DNA of 23,769 nucleotides, taken from an uncultured Sphingobacteriaceae bacterium (GTDB lineage: Bacteria > Bacteroidota > Bacteroidia > Sphingobacteriales > Sphingobacteriaceae). Below, piece after piece: positions 1-8,550 of the stretch. Each line of letters begins with the position of its first letter. The first letter of the stretch is position 1. Under the pieces are notes generated by a model. It was not told the origin of the DNA. It made no database searches and was given only the letters and a program-made list of their open reading frames with translations. The stretch covers positions 1 to 23,769 of the forward strand of contig CAMPKC010000067.1 in NCBI GenBank assembly GCA_946887045.1, in the 5' to 3' direction. Position numbers and translations under genes: made by a program.

Positions 1-1
1 T

Positions 2-2929
2 AAGTCTGGCTTAGCAGGCAATGACGTTCGCATTATATATGAAGATGTGCACAAAAACCTATGGATCGGGACCAATGGCGGAGGCCTTAGCCGAATGGAC
101 CCCGCAACCAAAAAGATACAAAACTTTAACCGGAATAATAGCGGTATAAAATCACATGATATACGCGCAATAGTAGGCGACAAAAACGGCAACTTATTTT
201 TAGGTTGTTATGGTGCCGGACTGATGTACTATAAAGCCAGTGAGAAAAAATTCTATAAATACTTCGCACAGAAAAAAGAAAATGAATTAATTCCCAGCGG
301 GGTGATATTGTCGCTTTTCCTTGATCAAAAAGGCCGTCTTTGGATTGGAACAGAAGGCGACGGACTTGTTATTTATGAACATCTAAGGAAATTAACCAAA
401 AAATACACTGACAAAAATGGTCTTGCAACCACAATAAATGCTATTCAAACGCAAGGTTCCGATAAATTTTGGGTAAGTACAAATAAGGGGCTTTCAAAAA
501 TTGACCTTACCACGAAGAAGATTTACAATTACGATGCAAGTGATGGGCTTCAGGGCGGGCAGTTTAATCCGGGTTCGGCTCTGTATAGCGAAAAGGGCGA
601 ATTTATGTGCTTCGGAGGAACTGAAGGCTGGAACCTTTTTAAACCGGAAGAAGTGAATGTTAGTACTCTTGATCCCAAGACTGTTATTACCGGGCTAGAG
701 GTGTTTGACAAACGGATCATGGTAGGACGGAATGGCGATGATGGCAATCTTTTAGAAAAGGAGATTAGTGAAACGGACCGGATTACATTTAATCCTAAAC
801 AATCAGTTTTTACACTTCATTATTCAGCCTTAAACTATTCTTTTCCTAAAGATGGAGAATACGCTTATATGCTGCAAGGGCTGGACAGAAACTGGAACTA
901 TGTAAAAAACCAACGATCAGCTACTTACCGTTACCTTGCGCCGGGTAATTATGTATTCAAGGTAAAAGCCTCCAATCAGGATGGAATCTGGTCAGACAAA
1001 ATCGCCAGTATTAAAATCCGGATACTTCCGCCCTGGTATAAAACATGGTGGTTTTACCTGATTGGTTTTAGTGTATCAATTGGAGCAATGCTAGGCTTTT
1101 ATAAGTACCGACTACATTCTGTAGAAGAACAAAAGAGTAAGCTTGAAAAGCAGGTAGCAGAACGTACTCTTGAAGTTCAGAGTCAGGCTGAAGAATTGAA
1201 AGCGCAATCCGAAAGTTTACAAAAGCTGAACTCTGACCTGCAAAACCAGTCGGAACAATTGCAGGAGCAATCAGAAAATCTTCTCGTGTTAAATAACGAC
1301 CTGGCTTATCGCAGTGAGCAGGAACACTTGTTGCGCGAACGTGCAGAAATCGCCCGAAGAGAAGCTGATCTGGCCAACCAGGCCAAAAGTATATTTCTTG
1401 CTACCATGAGTCACGAAATTCGAACTCCAATGAATGGAGTAATTGGAATGGCGTCATTACTCCGGGAAACAGACCTTACTCCCGAACAGGAAGAATTCGT
1501 AAATATGATCAATACCAGCGGCGATGCCCTGCTGCATGTGATTAACGACATTCTCGACTTTTCCAAAATTGAAAGCGGAAACCTTGAAATTGAAGAAAGT
1601 GAATTTGATTTACGCCAGTGTATCGAAAGTGTGTTTGATATTTTTGCCAGTAAAGCCGCAGTTCAGAACATAGATTTAGTTTATCAATTAGATCCCCAAT
1701 TACCGGCCACGATCATTGGAGATAGTCTCCGTTTAAGACAGATCCTTATCAATCTTGTGGGTAACGCTGTCAAATTCACTCAGAAAGGAGAAGTATTTAT
1801 TAAAGGAAATCTAAGCAAATCATCCGGTGATTCCCTTGAAATTGGATTTGAGGTGCGTGATACAGGCATAGGCATCCCCGAAGATAAATTAGAAAGATTG
1901 TTTAAACCTTTTTCCCAGGTAGATTCGTCTACTACCCGTAAATACGGGGGCACCGGATTAGGCCTGATTATCAGCGAGCGACTTATAAAATTAATGGGCG
2001 GCGACGTAAGTGTGAGCAGTAAAGTTGGCACTGGTACCACCTTCAGTTTCTATATTAAAACCAAGGTTGTTGAAAAACCTGAAAAGGCATCAGTTGCATT
2101 AGATACCAGTCTTATTGAGGGAAAGAGAATTCTGATAATTGATGATAACCCTACCCTGTTAAATGCGTTAAAGACTGAACTAAATGTTTTAAAACTGAAC
2201 CCGGTGCTTACAAGCTCATGGCAGGAAGCGCAGGTGATTCTAAATAATAATGAACTGCCGGATGTAGTAATTCTGGACATGCAAATGCCCGAATCGAACG
2301 GAATCAGTATAGCCAAAGCAATTAAAGGCCTTAAGCCTAAACTGCCCGTTATACCGCTCAGTTACATAGGTAACGACGACATTCCAAAGCACCACGAATT
2401 ATTTAGTCCGGTTTTAACCAAGCCGGTTAAACAGGCGCAGCTTTTCAAACTTGTTCAAAACGAGCTAATAACAGAGGTTGATGAAAAAGGAGCTCCGGAG
2501 GCTTCTAAACACCCTAGCATTCTTAGTAAGGACTTTGCCACCAATTACCCCCTAAGCATTTTGATAGCGGAAGACAATTTGATTAACCAGAAACTTGCCA
2601 CCGTAATACTCAGCAAATTAGGCTTCAAACCCGAAGTGGCCAATGATGGAGAACAAGCAGTTAAAATGTTTAAAGCTAAACTCTATGATGTGATATTAAT
2701 GGATATGCAAATGCCGGTTATGGATGGAATTGAAGCAACTCAAACCATTAGGAGCAACCTTCAACTGAAGCAACCCCAGATTATTGCTATGACGGCCAAT
2801 GCTTCGGCAGAAGACCGTGAAAAATGCCTGAAGGCAGGAATGAACGATTATATCTCTAAACCAGTTAAATTGGATGAGTTGATGAACCTGTTAAAAAATG
2901 CCGCGATGAAAGTTCAGCTTTTAAGTTGA
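2..2929 (+). CDS. hybrid sensor histidine kinase with propeller repeats and two receivers (5' partial)
   Basis: The frame is open to the left edge, so the true start lies outside; the GTG at 47 is only an internal codon. In order: two-component propeller repeats ([22 protein letters not shown] and weaker copies, to about base 650), a Y_Y_Y domain (about 780-1020), one membrane segment (1046-1105), a coiled-coil linker rich in E, Q and S (about 1120-1380), a HisKA H-box [11 protein letters not shown] with the phospho-acceptor His at 1412-1414, and a HATPase domain with N-box (NLVGNAVKF), DTGIGIP and GGTGLGL. Two receivers follow, with acceptor Asp codons at 2276-2278 (LDMQMPE) and 2702-2704 (MDMQMPV), each with a conserved Lys (TKPVK, SKPVK). 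The propeller and Y_Y_Y domain would sense in the periplasm, the rest signals in the cytoplasm. Unlike classical Bacteroides HTCS proteins it has no AraC-type DNA-binding domain and no Hpt, so phosphate must pass to a partner outside the window. Ligand unknown. Confidence 0.93.
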   Translation, partial: KSGLAGNDVRIIYEDVHKNLWIGTNGGGLSRMDPATKKIQNFNRNNSGIKSHDIRAIVGDKNGNLFLGCYGAGLMYYKASEKKFYKYFAQKKENELIPSGVILSLFLDQKGRLWIGTEGDGLVIYEHLRKLTKKYTDKNGLATTINAIQTQGSDKFWVSTNKGLSKIDLTTKKIYNYDASDGLQGGQFNPGSALYSEKGEFMCFGGTEGWNLFKPEEVNVSTLDPKTVITGLEVFDKRIMVGRNGDDGNLLEKEISETDRITFNPKQSVFTLHYSALNYSFPKDGEYAYMLQGLDRNWNYVKNQRSATYRYLAPGNYVFKVKASNQDGIWSDKIASIKIRILPPWYKTWWFYLIGFSVSIGAMLGFYKYRLHSVEEQKSKLEKQVAERTLEVQSQAEELKAQSESLQKLNSDLQNQSEQLQEQSENLLVLNNDLAYRSEQEHLLRERAEIARREADLANQAKSIFLATMSHEIRTPMNGVIGMASLLRETDLTPEQEEFVNMINTSGDALLHVINDILDFSKIESGNLEIEESEFDLRQCIESVFDIFASKAAVQNIDLVYQLDPQLPATIIGDSLRLRQILINLVGNAVKFTQKGEVFIKGNLSKSSGDSLEIGFEVRDTGIGIPEDKLERLFKPFSQVDSSTTRKYGGTGLGLIISERLIKLMGGDVSVSSKVGTGTTFSFYIKTKVVEKPEKASVALDTSLIEGKRILIIDDNPTLLNALKTELNVLKLNPVLTSSWQEAQVILNNNELPDVVILDMQMPESNGISIAKAIKGLKPKLPVIPLSYIGNDDIPKHHELFSPVLTKPVKQAQLFKLVQNELITEVDEKGAPEASKHPSILSKDFATNYPLSILIAEDNLINQKLATVILSKLGFKPEVANDGEQAVKMFKAKLYDVILMDMQMPVMDGIEATQTIRSNLQLKQPQIIAMTANASAEDREKCLKAGMNDYISKPVKLDELMNLLKNAAMKVQLLS

Positions 2930-2970
2930 GGTTGATTTAATAGTTGCCTGGTTAAATACGAGGATGCACA

Positions 2971-3100
2971 GTCGCCACACCTACCCTTCTTATTTTCAAA
3001 AATTAAAAGGCGGTTTCAAAAGCTTAAGGGCTGAATTAAGAAGCTGCTAAAGCGTCACACCTCCCCTCCTAATTTTCAAGGAGGGGATTAAGGGGTGGTT
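2971..3100. repeat. two diverged copies of a GGAGGGG-type intergenic palindromic repeat
   Basis: The right copy (about 3053-3100) holds a perfect inverted repeat, CCCCTCCT at 3063-3070 and AGGAGGGG at 3079-3086, with an 8-base loop AATTTTCA, followed by TTAAGGGGTGGTT. The left copy (about 2971-3016) aligns to it (CCACACCTACCCTTCTTATTTTC against TCACACCTCCCCTCCTAATTTTC) but its right arm has decayed. Repeats of this look are, from memory, common between genes in Bacteroidota; their role is not established and they may act as terminators or be miniature mobile sequences. Confidence 0.6.
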
Positions 3101-3169
3101 CTTGTAGACTATTGCTGAGGTAACTCGTAATGCGCTTCTGTGATGGCATTGTTTAATTCTGAATGGTTG

Positions 3170-3502
3170 TTAATACCAACCATCTATATTTTTTTGTACT
3201 CCGCAAGCTTGACAAGGATTTCTTTTAGATCCTTCTATGTCTTTGGAACCAGCAGTCTGGGTGTCTTTAGATTGTGCATCTCTTTCGATGAAAAAGGAAG
3301 CCAAAGTAGCGGTGATATAACCGAAAACCGCAAATTCATACAGGGTACTTCGCTCATTTTCAACCTCAACAGGATCTTGTTCCACACTATCAGCTCGTTT
3401 TCGTGGAGCTTCTTTACTTGCATCGACCTTATTGGCGTTGTTGCATGCCCCAATCGCTGAAGAGGACACAAGAAATAAGATAGTCATCATTTTCTTTTTC
3501 AT
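3170..3502 (-). CDS. small hypothetical lipoprotein
   Basis: A 110-residue protein. The ATG at 3502 (MKKKMMTILFLVSS) is chosen because it gives a normal signal peptide with a lipobox-like AIGAC about 20 residues in; a longer frame reaching 3568 would bury that signal. The mature part is charged (KVDASKEAPRKRADSVEQDPVEVENE), then has a short hydrophobic stretch (LYEFAVFGYITATLASFF) that could be a membrane helix, then a tail with two Cys (NPCQACGV). I recognise no family. It lies 71 bases downstream of the AI-2E permease on the same strand and may be co-transcribed with it. Frames on the other strand across this stretch look like shadows. Confidence 0.6.
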   Translation of the reverse strand: MKKKMMTILFLVSSSAIGACNNANKVDASKEAPRKRADSVEQDPVEVENERSTLYEFAVFGYITATLASFFIERDAQSKDTQTAGSKDIEGSKRNPCQACGVQKNIDGWY

Positions 3503-3573
3503 GGTTTTTTGAAATTTCACTTTGATGATTATTCTTCCCATATAATTTCCCTCGAGCATTAAAATCAAAAATC

Positions 3574-4554
3574 TTAACCTTGCTTTTTTACATACAATTC
3601 CTTTACCATCACCATAATAATTAATACCACCGGGGTGGCTAGTATGATTCCCAGATAGCCGGTAACGGAGCCAACTATCAATTGACCGATGATTATAAGG
3701 GCAGGGGGAATACTAACGAGTTTCTTTTGTATCATGGGAGTAATTAAGTTGCTCTCAATCATCTGTATCAGGATGTAAAGACCAGCTATGATCAGGGCGG
3801 TGTTCATGCCGAGTGTTAATCCAATTAATACCGCAGGAACCATTGCAATGATGGGGCCGAAGTTGGGAATGAAATTGAGGATACCTGCAATGATAGCTAA
3901 GCCGAAAACCATCGGTACTCCAATAATTGATAAGCCAATACCAGTTAATACAGCAACTACAGCCATTGAGAATAGCTTGCCTTTGAACCAACTTTTCAAA
4001 CTATGACCCAACTCCATTAGTATGTGTTCGCCTTCCTCCTTACTGTTTTTTGGTATAAGAGCAATAATTCCTTTTTTGTAAATAGATGGGTCAGCTGTTA
4101 TGAAAATGCTTAGAAACAGGATTACATAAATATCTCCGAGTATTCCAAATGTGGAGTTGAAAAGCCGTTTTAACGAAGTCATTAATTTTTTCGAATTCTG
4201 TCCCGAAATCTGATCTAAAAAATTTCGACCCAATGGGTATTTGTTTAATTCAGTTCTGGCTTGCTCTTCCATAGTGGGCAGTTTTTCACTTATAACAGTT
4301 ACTTGTGATTGCACTTTTGAACCGATCAACCAGAATAATAAAGCCAGGATCAAAAAACTCCCGGCAATGGACAAAAACATACTCCACTTATGTGAAAGTT
4401 TGATCTTTCGTTCTATCAAACCTGCTAAGCCATGAAAATAAAGGGCTATAATAGAAGCTGCCAGTATCATCAATAAAACACTGAAGGTCGATTTTAGAAG
4501 CAGGATCACAATTATGAATAGCGCTACAAGAGCTATCTTTTTTGTAAAATTCAT
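3574..4554 (-). CDS. AI-2E/PerM family permease
   Basis: A 326-residue multi-pass inner-membrane protein. The N-terminal helices (KKIALVALFIIVILLLKSTF and neighbours), a soluble central segment with amphipathic helices (about residues 75-150), and the C-terminal helices with NFIPNFGPIIAMVPAVLIGL and the closing LGIILATPVVLIIMVMVKELY are typical of the family (Pfam AI-2E_transport). Members have been linked to autoinducer-2 export, Na+/H+ antiport and other transport; the substrate cannot be read from sequence. The ATG at 4554 (MNFTKKIALV) is chosen because it places the first membrane helix at the N terminus; an ATG at 4608 would add 18 residues, and the frame extends to a TTG at 4629. Confidence 0.88.
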   Translation of the reverse strand: MNFTKKIALVALFIIVILLLKSTFSVLLMILAASIIALYFHGLAGLIERKIKLSHKWSMFLSIAGSFLILALLFWLIGSKVQSQVTVISEKLPTMEEQARTELNKYPLGRNFLDQISGQNSKKLMTSLKRLFNSTFGILGDIYVILFLSIFITADPSIYKKGIIALIPKNSKEEGEHILMELGHSLKSWFKGKLFSMAVVAVLTGIGLSIIGVPMVFGLAIIAGILNFIPNFGPIIAMVPAVLIGLTLGMNTALIIAGLYILIQMIESNLITPMIQKKLVSIPPALIIIGQLIVGSVTGYLGIILATPVVLIIMVMVKELYVKKQG

Positions 4555-4638
4555 TGCAAAGGTCTTAATATAAACCGATTCAATCAGTAGTTTATAAAAA
4601 GCCAACATTACCAGAATTTTTTTGTTCAAGAAAAGAAG

Positions 4639-4839
4639 GTGTTTAGACCGATTCCATCGACAATAGCAGATAATGCAGGAATTTCACGAATTTTTACTAA
4701 ACAGCTAGCAATTGAAGAGCTTTTTGAACAGGCAGTCCTCCCAATTTGGGAATATGGTAAAAACGACAGGATGGTACAGCAGACTCTTGTCAGGGATGAT
4801 CGAACAGTTGACATTTATAGATTCCAAGGGCTCCTATAG
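4639..4839 (+). pseudogene. short coding-like fragment, probable 3' remnant of an unknown gene
   Basis: An open frame without an ATG at its head (GTG at 4639; first ATG at 4770) translates to a protein-like sequence ending EYGKNDRMVQQTLVRDDRTVDIYRFQGLL. The composition looks like a real protein C terminus, but I do not recognise the family and see no upstream portion. The minus-strand frame over the same bases (4626-4814) is Ser/Cys-rich and looks like a shadow. It could instead be a small intact gene using GTG. Confidence 0.25.
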
Positions 4840-4899
4840 AAGGTTTTTGAGACGAAATTGAAATATATTGGATTGGGCGGCAGTTAACCCCGATTGATT

Positions 4900-4926
4900 C
4901 ACGGTTTTGAAATTAATAAAACCGTG
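4900..4926. terminator. perfect 9-bp inverted repeat, possible terminator
   Basis: CACGGTTTT (4900-4908) and AAAACCGTG (4918-4926) form a 9-bp perfect stem with a 9-base loop, extendable by two pairs including one G-U. It follows the short fragment that ends at 4839. There is no T tract on either side, so it may equally be a protein-binding site or an RNA hairpin. The rest of 4840-5088 shows nothing else I can name. Confidence 0.3.
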
Positions 4927-5088
4927 GACTGAGCTTGAAGTTAATAACATTTAGGAACTAAAAATGCGATCATCCCAAAATTTCTTTATATGAAAAGCTC
5001 AAACTACAAGAACCGAAAGGTCCCAATCTATTTGGAGCGACACTTTTTATCGGTACCTCAAACATTTGCTTTTTAAACGGACAATAGG

Positions 5089-5700
5089 ATGGCATCAGAG
5101 AAAACTAATGAAAATAAAACGGCCCACATAGTTTATTGGCTACTTGGAACAATAGCACTTGTGGGCATTATATTTACGTATTGGCCTCAGGAGGATACGC
5201 GTACAAAGCTCAGAGGTAATTTAAAGCTGTCTGATGGCGCAATGGACGTAGTAAATAATTATTTGCGATGGACCGACGAAGCCTCAGGGAGCAATATGGA
5301 TATCAGCCACGATTTTACAGCGGATGGATTGATGAAAATGGCTGATGCCTTGAGTGTTTTATCGAAATCTGTTTCAAATAAAATTGCGAAGGACGCTGAA
5401 CCCGGAATAGATACTATAAAGGAAGTGGCTAATTTAATCGTAGAGAATCCCCAAAGCTCCGGACATGCTGATATGTTAAAAAAGGCTTTTAAAGCTTCTG
5501 AAGAAGTATTAACCCTGGTACAAAATTATTCATTTCCAAAACTAAAAGAGGAAATCAAAATCCTGAATCAAAAAATATCAGCGGTAAAAGAAAATGAATT
5601 GATGCTCGAACAAAAAAAAGAAGTTATCGATACCCATCTGCAGATTGCTGTTGTTCTTAATAGAATGACTAACGAAGAGAATAAATTGAAAAATAAATAA
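5089..5700 (+). CDS. hypothetical single-pass membrane protein with coiled coil
   Basis: A 203-residue protein starting at a clear ATG. Residues about 13-31 (VYWLLGTIALVGIIFTYW) form one membrane helix, followed by a long helical, charged domain; the last 70 residues (KLKEEIKILNQKISAVKENE and on) predict as coiled coil. There is no signal cleavage site, so the bulk probably sits in the periplasm behind an N-terminal anchor. I know no family. It converges on the minus-strand pair 5751-6585, whose products are also small membrane proteins, which suggests a shared envelope or stress role but does not prove it. Confidence 0.7.
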   Translation: MASEKTNENKTAHIVYWLLGTIALVGIIFTYWPQEDTRTKLRGNLKLSDGAMDVVNNYLRWTDEASGSNMDISHDFTADGLMKMADALSVLSKSVSNKIAKDAEPGIDTIKEVANLIVENPQSSGHADMLKKAFKASEEVLTLVQNYSFPKLKEEIKILNQKISAVKENELMLEQKKEVIDTHLQIAVVLNRMTNEENKLKNK

Positions 5701-5710
5701 ACTAACCCGG

Positions 5711-5743
5711 CTTCATTGGTGAATCTTCAAACCAATAGCGAAG
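5711..5743. terminator. hairpin between convergent genes, candidate bidirectional terminator
   Basis: ATTGGT (5715-5720) and ACCAAT (5731-5736) pair around a 10-base loop; outer CTTC (5711-5714) and GAAG (5740-5743) extend the stem across a 3-base bulge. It lies between the plus gene ending at 5700 and the minus gene ending at 5751, where a shared terminator would be expected. No strong T tract. Confidence 0.35.
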
Positions 5744-5750
5744 ATCATGT

Positions 5751-6305
5751 CTATTCCTTAAAATCAGCATTCGGGATATTATATCTCATAAATAAAGTTC
5801 CTAAGCGAGTATTAAACCCCATTATCGGACTTGTCATACTTATCACGCTATCCCGTTCTGTTTCTAATTTAGTGTTGTTAATGCCTAAATCGGAGTTGTT
5901 GCCAATAGTCGAAAAATGTTTTCCTTCGTCTTTCTTGTTTGTTGACGATATAATTATGCCTTTATCGTTAACCACCGCGATACGTTGGAAGTTCTTTTCT
6001 TTCACCATTTCATTTATATAAAGGTTAACCTGGCTCATATTTCCCTGCATCATTTCAGACCGTACCGCCCATACAAATGGTTTAGCTAAAAGCTTTAAAT
6101 GCTGCTCATGGGTCTGCACTATTTGCTTCGACGCATGCTGCTGCAAAACCTGTCTTTCATTTTCCGCAGTTTTCTTTTGATTGTTTATTTCAACAGTTTT
6201 CCAAATCCAAATTGCAGAAAGCAGAATTAAAGCAATAACAATTGTTATTAAATAGGTCTTCTTCGTGATAGTGGGATTTTGAGTCCCATCGTTAATATGA
6301 GTCAT
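5751..6305 (-). CDS. membrane-anchored periplasmic sensor-like domain without output module
   Basis: A 184-residue protein. The N-terminal helix (about residues 17-35, KTYLITIVIALILLSAIWIW) is followed by a helical stretch and then a region resembling an extracytoplasmic PAS/CACHE-type sensor: RIAVVNDKGIIISSTNKKDEG and ISMTSPIMGFNTRLGTLFMRY are the usual strand pattern of such domains (inference from pattern, not a search). Normal sensors continue into a second membrane helix and a kinase or chemotaxis module; here the protein simply ends. It may work with a partner or be a free-standing ligand binder. It lies 67 bases downstream of the small two-helix protein on the same strand. Confidence 0.7.
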   Translation of the reverse strand: MTHINDGTQNPTITKKTYLITIVIALILLSAIWIWKTVEINNQKKTAENERQVLQQHASKQIVQTHEQHLKLLAKPFVWAVRSEMMQGNMSQVNLYINEMVKEKNFQRIAVVNDKGIIISSTNKKDEGKHFSTIGNNSDLGINNTKLETERDSVISMTSPIMGFNTRLGTLFMRYNIPNADFKE

Positions 6306-6350
6306 AGATAAGGTTTAATTTATTTTTATTAATCTGATTTTTATACGCCT

Positions 6351-6367
6351 GCAAATACTGTATTTGC
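6351..6367. repeat. perfect inverted repeat between two minus-strand genes
   Basis: GCAAATAC (6351-6358) and GTATTTGC (6360-6367) flank a single centre base; beyond one mismatch CC and GG extend it. It begins 5 bases beyond the stop of the two-helix protein gene and lies before the start of the sensor-like gene, so in the transcript it would be an intercistronic hairpin. The T-rich stretch (6372-6384) is on the wrong side for minus-strand termination and mostly falls inside the upstream gene's end. Confidence 0.45.
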
Positions 6368-6372
6368 TGGCT

Positions 6373-6585
6373 TTATCTTTTTTTTGCACTTGCTATTATA
6401 ATAATGCCGCCTACAAGTAAAATTCCTCCTAAATATGGGGGCCAGTTTACTCTTTCTTTTTTCTCTGCAGAAACTTGTATAGGTCCTGCATCAATTAGCT
6501 TTTCTTTGTCTGTATAAGTAAATCCCGTCCATATTAACATGATGGCTCCGATTATTATCATTACTAGCCCAATAGTTCTGTTCAT
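6373..6585 (-). CDS. small two-helix membrane protein
   Basis: A 70-residue protein with two membrane helices (residues about 4-24, TIGLVMIIIGAIMLIWTGFTY, and 51-66, YLGGILLVGGIIIIAS) joined by a charged linker containing INxxP-free text DAGPIQVSAEKKERVNWPP, and ending in a basic AKKR tail. Both ends should face the cytoplasm. I recall similar conserved hypothetical proteins in Bacteroidota but no function. Likely first gene of a two-gene unit with the sensor-like gene downstream. Confidence 0.75.
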   Translation of the reverse strand: MNRTIGLVMIIIGAIMLIWTGFTYTDKEKLIDAGPIQVSAEKKERVNWPPYLGGILLVGGIIIIASAKKR

Positions 6586-6798
6586 GATTCTTCGATTTAT
6601 CTAAGTACTAAGAATAATATCAGGCATTTGGTTTTCTTTAAATAGCACTACGAAGATCTAAACGACTTTGACAACGCTAGAAAAATCATCAGTTAGCTCG
6701 TTCCTTCAACTTATTACTTGATAATGGATTCGGAAATATGATAAAGGGCGGAATTATAAATGGTATTGAAAGAGTAAATAACCATTAATGACAATCGA

Positions 6799-6806
6799 TA
6801 TATTTG
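6799..6806 (+). promoter_or_regulatory. isolated TAnnTTTG -7-like box
   Basis: TATATTTG matches the Bacteroidota -7 consensus exactly and points into the decayed repeat that starts at 6825. I see no -33 TTG at the right distance and no clear gene behind it, so this may be chance. Confidence 0.2.
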
Positions 6807-6824
6807 CGGACAAGAAACAACGAA

Positions 6825-7040
6825 CCGCTAACAGCGGTTTATGTCAGGCGGGCGGATGTGCAAACTTGGTGCCTCATGCTTCTATTTAAGTTCAGCACTG
6901 GTTGACAACTTTTACACCCAAACCCAACTGAATGCAAAACCCCGAAGCCGTAGGTCTCAAAAAATGAATGTTTCCAATGCGATAAGCAATACCATTACGG
7001 TTCGACCTTGTCCGGCTTTGATTTTCCTTAATGTACCATA
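6825..7040. repeat. decayed attC-like palindromic element (left half)
   Basis: The element opens with CCGCTAACAGCGG (6825-6837), a 5-bp hairpin around AAC, the same GCTAAC left end seen in the elements at 19586 and 20303. At 6880-6899 lies TTCTATTTAAGTTCAGCACT, which matches 16 of 20 positions of the core at 21084-21103. The matching right arm and the CGTTRGC right end are missing. The bases beyond (to about 7040) give short coding-like text on the minus strand (NGIAYRIGNIHFLRPTASGF) that I recall from similar repeats, so this is probably part of a dispersed repeat rather than a gene. Confidence 0.45.
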
Positions 7041-7117
7041 GAGCCACTTAAATCAGCAATTTGCTTGATCTTCAATAAACTGGTTCGACATTAGTAAGGC
7101 TACGGGTACCGTCTGTC

Positions 7118-7142
7118 TCAGGTTCGAATCCTGATGGGTGTA
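7118..7142 (+). other. tRNA T-arm and acceptor-like fragment
   Basis: TCAGG (7118-7122), loop TTCGAAT (7123-7129) and CCTGA (7130-7134) make a perfect T-arm with the canonical TTCGA loop, followed by seven bases TGGGTGT and an A in the discriminator position. No matching 5' acceptor, D-arm or anticodon arm is found within 90 bases upstream, so this is at most the 3' end of a tRNA gene. Such fragments are left behind by tRNA-targeting integrative elements. Confidence 0.4.
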
Positions 7143-7315
7143 TGCATGTAACCTTTTATATCATTAAAGACAGGCTCGAAATACTGGAACAAGGGTTGAA
7201 AAATCCATTCCTAAACCCGGGCGTGCGGATACCGGCCTTTGTGGCTAATGCCTCGCGCGGTATGAGCAAAGCACGGGACGACAGCATCCACAAAGACAAG
7301 CTAAGCTTTTCATAA
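7142..7315 (+). CDS. 57-residue open frame or gene remnant
   Basis: An ATG directly at the end of the T-arm-like fragment opens a 57-residue frame: MHVTFYIIKDRLEILEQGLK, then NPFLNPGVRIPAFVANASRG, then a basic tail. The sequence is protein-like and the bases 7210-7290 are more GC-rich than the surroundings. I do not recognise it. It may be the C-terminal end of a gene whose front has been replaced by the tRNA-like sequence. Confidence 0.3.
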   Translation: MHVTFYIIKDRLEILEQGLKNPFLNPGVRIPAFVANASRGMSKARDDSIHKDKLSFS

Positions 7316-7329
7316 CATAATCCAACAAC

Positions 7330-8550
7330 TTAATCCCTCCTCTTCATCTCCGCCATCATTTTCCAGCTTAAAAATATAAGCAATGCCAGAGCTGCCAGTA
7401 TAATAACCCATAACACCACTGTATAATCCCGCTCCTTTTTTATTTCGGGCGCTTTAAATAAGGAATTGCTTTCAAGAGCTGTATGCTTTATTTCGGACAC
7501 GTAGTTTAGGGCGCTGTCGGTAAAGAACTTCAGATCGTAATCGGGTTCAGTAGCTTGTTTATCGCCAAAGAGTAGCTGATAGGTTTTTCCGGACTCTAAA
7601 TACGCAATGAGGAATTGATTAAGCTGCCATGCCTGCAGGTTATCGATTTGCAGAGGCTGGTTATCGCCATTGATGATTTGAATTTGAAGCTGAGGGCTTT
7701 TGGATGAAAATACGAGTTGCTGCTGAGAGCCGGAGCTGAGACTAGCCTCGGTTAGTAAGGTTTTTCCCTTTCCGCTGAGGCTATATACCTGCACGTTTCG
7801 CTGGAAATGTTTAGGGCGATTTACACGGAAACTGATTTTGTTTACCTGGTACTTCCGGCTGAATGTTAGGTTGATATACGTGATTCTATCGCTGCTATCT
7901 TTTTGCAGCACACGTACCGGAAGCGGAATAAAGGTTTGTGCGCTGCGGGTATTGGAATAGATGCCTGCCTGAAGGATTTGTACGGGGCCCTTCTTTTTGT
8001 TATGTATGATTAGTTTAAAGTACCTGTAATTGCTGGCGGGAAATGTAAGCGACTGGAAATAGTTGTTTGTGGCATGATCTACGGACTGTTGAAGAAATAT
8101 ATCTTCTTTAATTGCGAACCAGTTTAGATTGTCGTCGCTTCCCTGGAGATCTGCGCTGCGGGATACGGCTGTATTTTTAAGCCGGAGCCAGAGCGAGCGT
8201 ATCAGCAATGGCTTTGCATTTTCTACCACAAGCGTGGTAATGGAATCCTTATCCTGCGTATTTTGGAGAATTGGAAAATTGATGAAGTTTTCTTTAATTG
8301 ATGGAAGGCTCTCGAGCTTTACGTAAGGAACAAAGCTTTCTTGCTGGTCGATAATACGGAGATCGGCCAGATCGGCCTTACATTGGGCAAGGAGATTTGG
8401 CTGCAGCGAAATTTTGTAAAAGCCCGACAACTTAGGCGTCTCGATATCTGCTTTGTATTTAAAGGTATGTTGAGCTAACGTGCTTTTTGCTATACCCGAC
8501 AGCAGTATAAGCAGGGCAAGAAAATACTTAATTCGGTGTTTGCTCTTCAT
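7330..8550 (-). CDS. DUF3999-type exported protein
   Basis: A 406-residue protein with an N-terminal signal peptide (KYFLALLILLSGIAKSTLAQ), a large beta-rich exported region, and one C-terminal membrane helix (VVLWVIILAALALLIFLSW) followed by a basic KMMAEMKRRD cytoplasmic tail. The pairing with a DUF2339 gene, which is common across bacteria, is the main support for the DUF3999 assignment; the text QPNLLAQCKADLADLRIID near the N terminus fits that family. Function unknown; presumed to work with the DUF2339 partner at the inner membrane. The ATG at 8550 is used; the frame runs further to a TTG. The start overlaps the end of the upstream gene by 23 bases, pointing to translational coupling. 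Confidence 0.78.
   Translation of the reverse strand: MKSKHRIKYFLALLILLSGIAKSTLAQHTFKYKADIETPKLSGFYKISLQPNLLAQCKADLADLRIIDQQESFVPYVKLESLPSIKENFINFPILQNTQDKDSITTLVVENAKPLLIRSLWLRLKNTAVSRSADLQGSDDNLNWFAIKEDIFLQQSVDHATNNYFQSLTFPASNYRYFKLIIHNKKKGPVQILQAGIYSNTRSAQTFIPLPVRVLQKDSSDRITYINLTFSRKYQVNKISFRVNRPKHFQRNVQVYSLSGKGKTLLTEASLSSGSQQQLVFSSKSPQLQIQIINGDNQPLQIDNLQAWQLNQFLIAYLESGKTYQLLFGDKQATEPDYDLKFFTDSALNYVSEIKHTALESNSLFKAPEIKKERDYTVVLWVIILAALALLIFLSWKMMAEMKRRD

Noticed and set aside
3140..3460. Plus-strand 106-residue frame opposite the small lipoprotein
   Set aside because: The minus-strand frame has a proper signal peptide and lipobox-like end; the plus frame has no recognisable features and is a shadow.
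4626..4814. Minus-strand 62-residue frame overlapping the coding-like fragment
   Set aside because: Composition is Ser/Cys-rich and unlike a protein family; it lies antisense to the more plausible plus-strand text.
5716..6021. Plus-strand 101-residue frame
   Set aside because: Lies antisense inside the sensor-like gene at 5751-6305, whose translation is clearly more protein-like.
6841..7041. Plus-strand 66-residue frame
   Set aside because: Starts inside the palindromic repeat and shares its sequence; more likely repeat DNA than a gene.
7060..7142. A complete tRNA gene ending at the T-arm-like fragment
   Set aside because: No 5' strand complementary to TGGGTGT and no D-arm or anticodon arm could be found in the expected distance.
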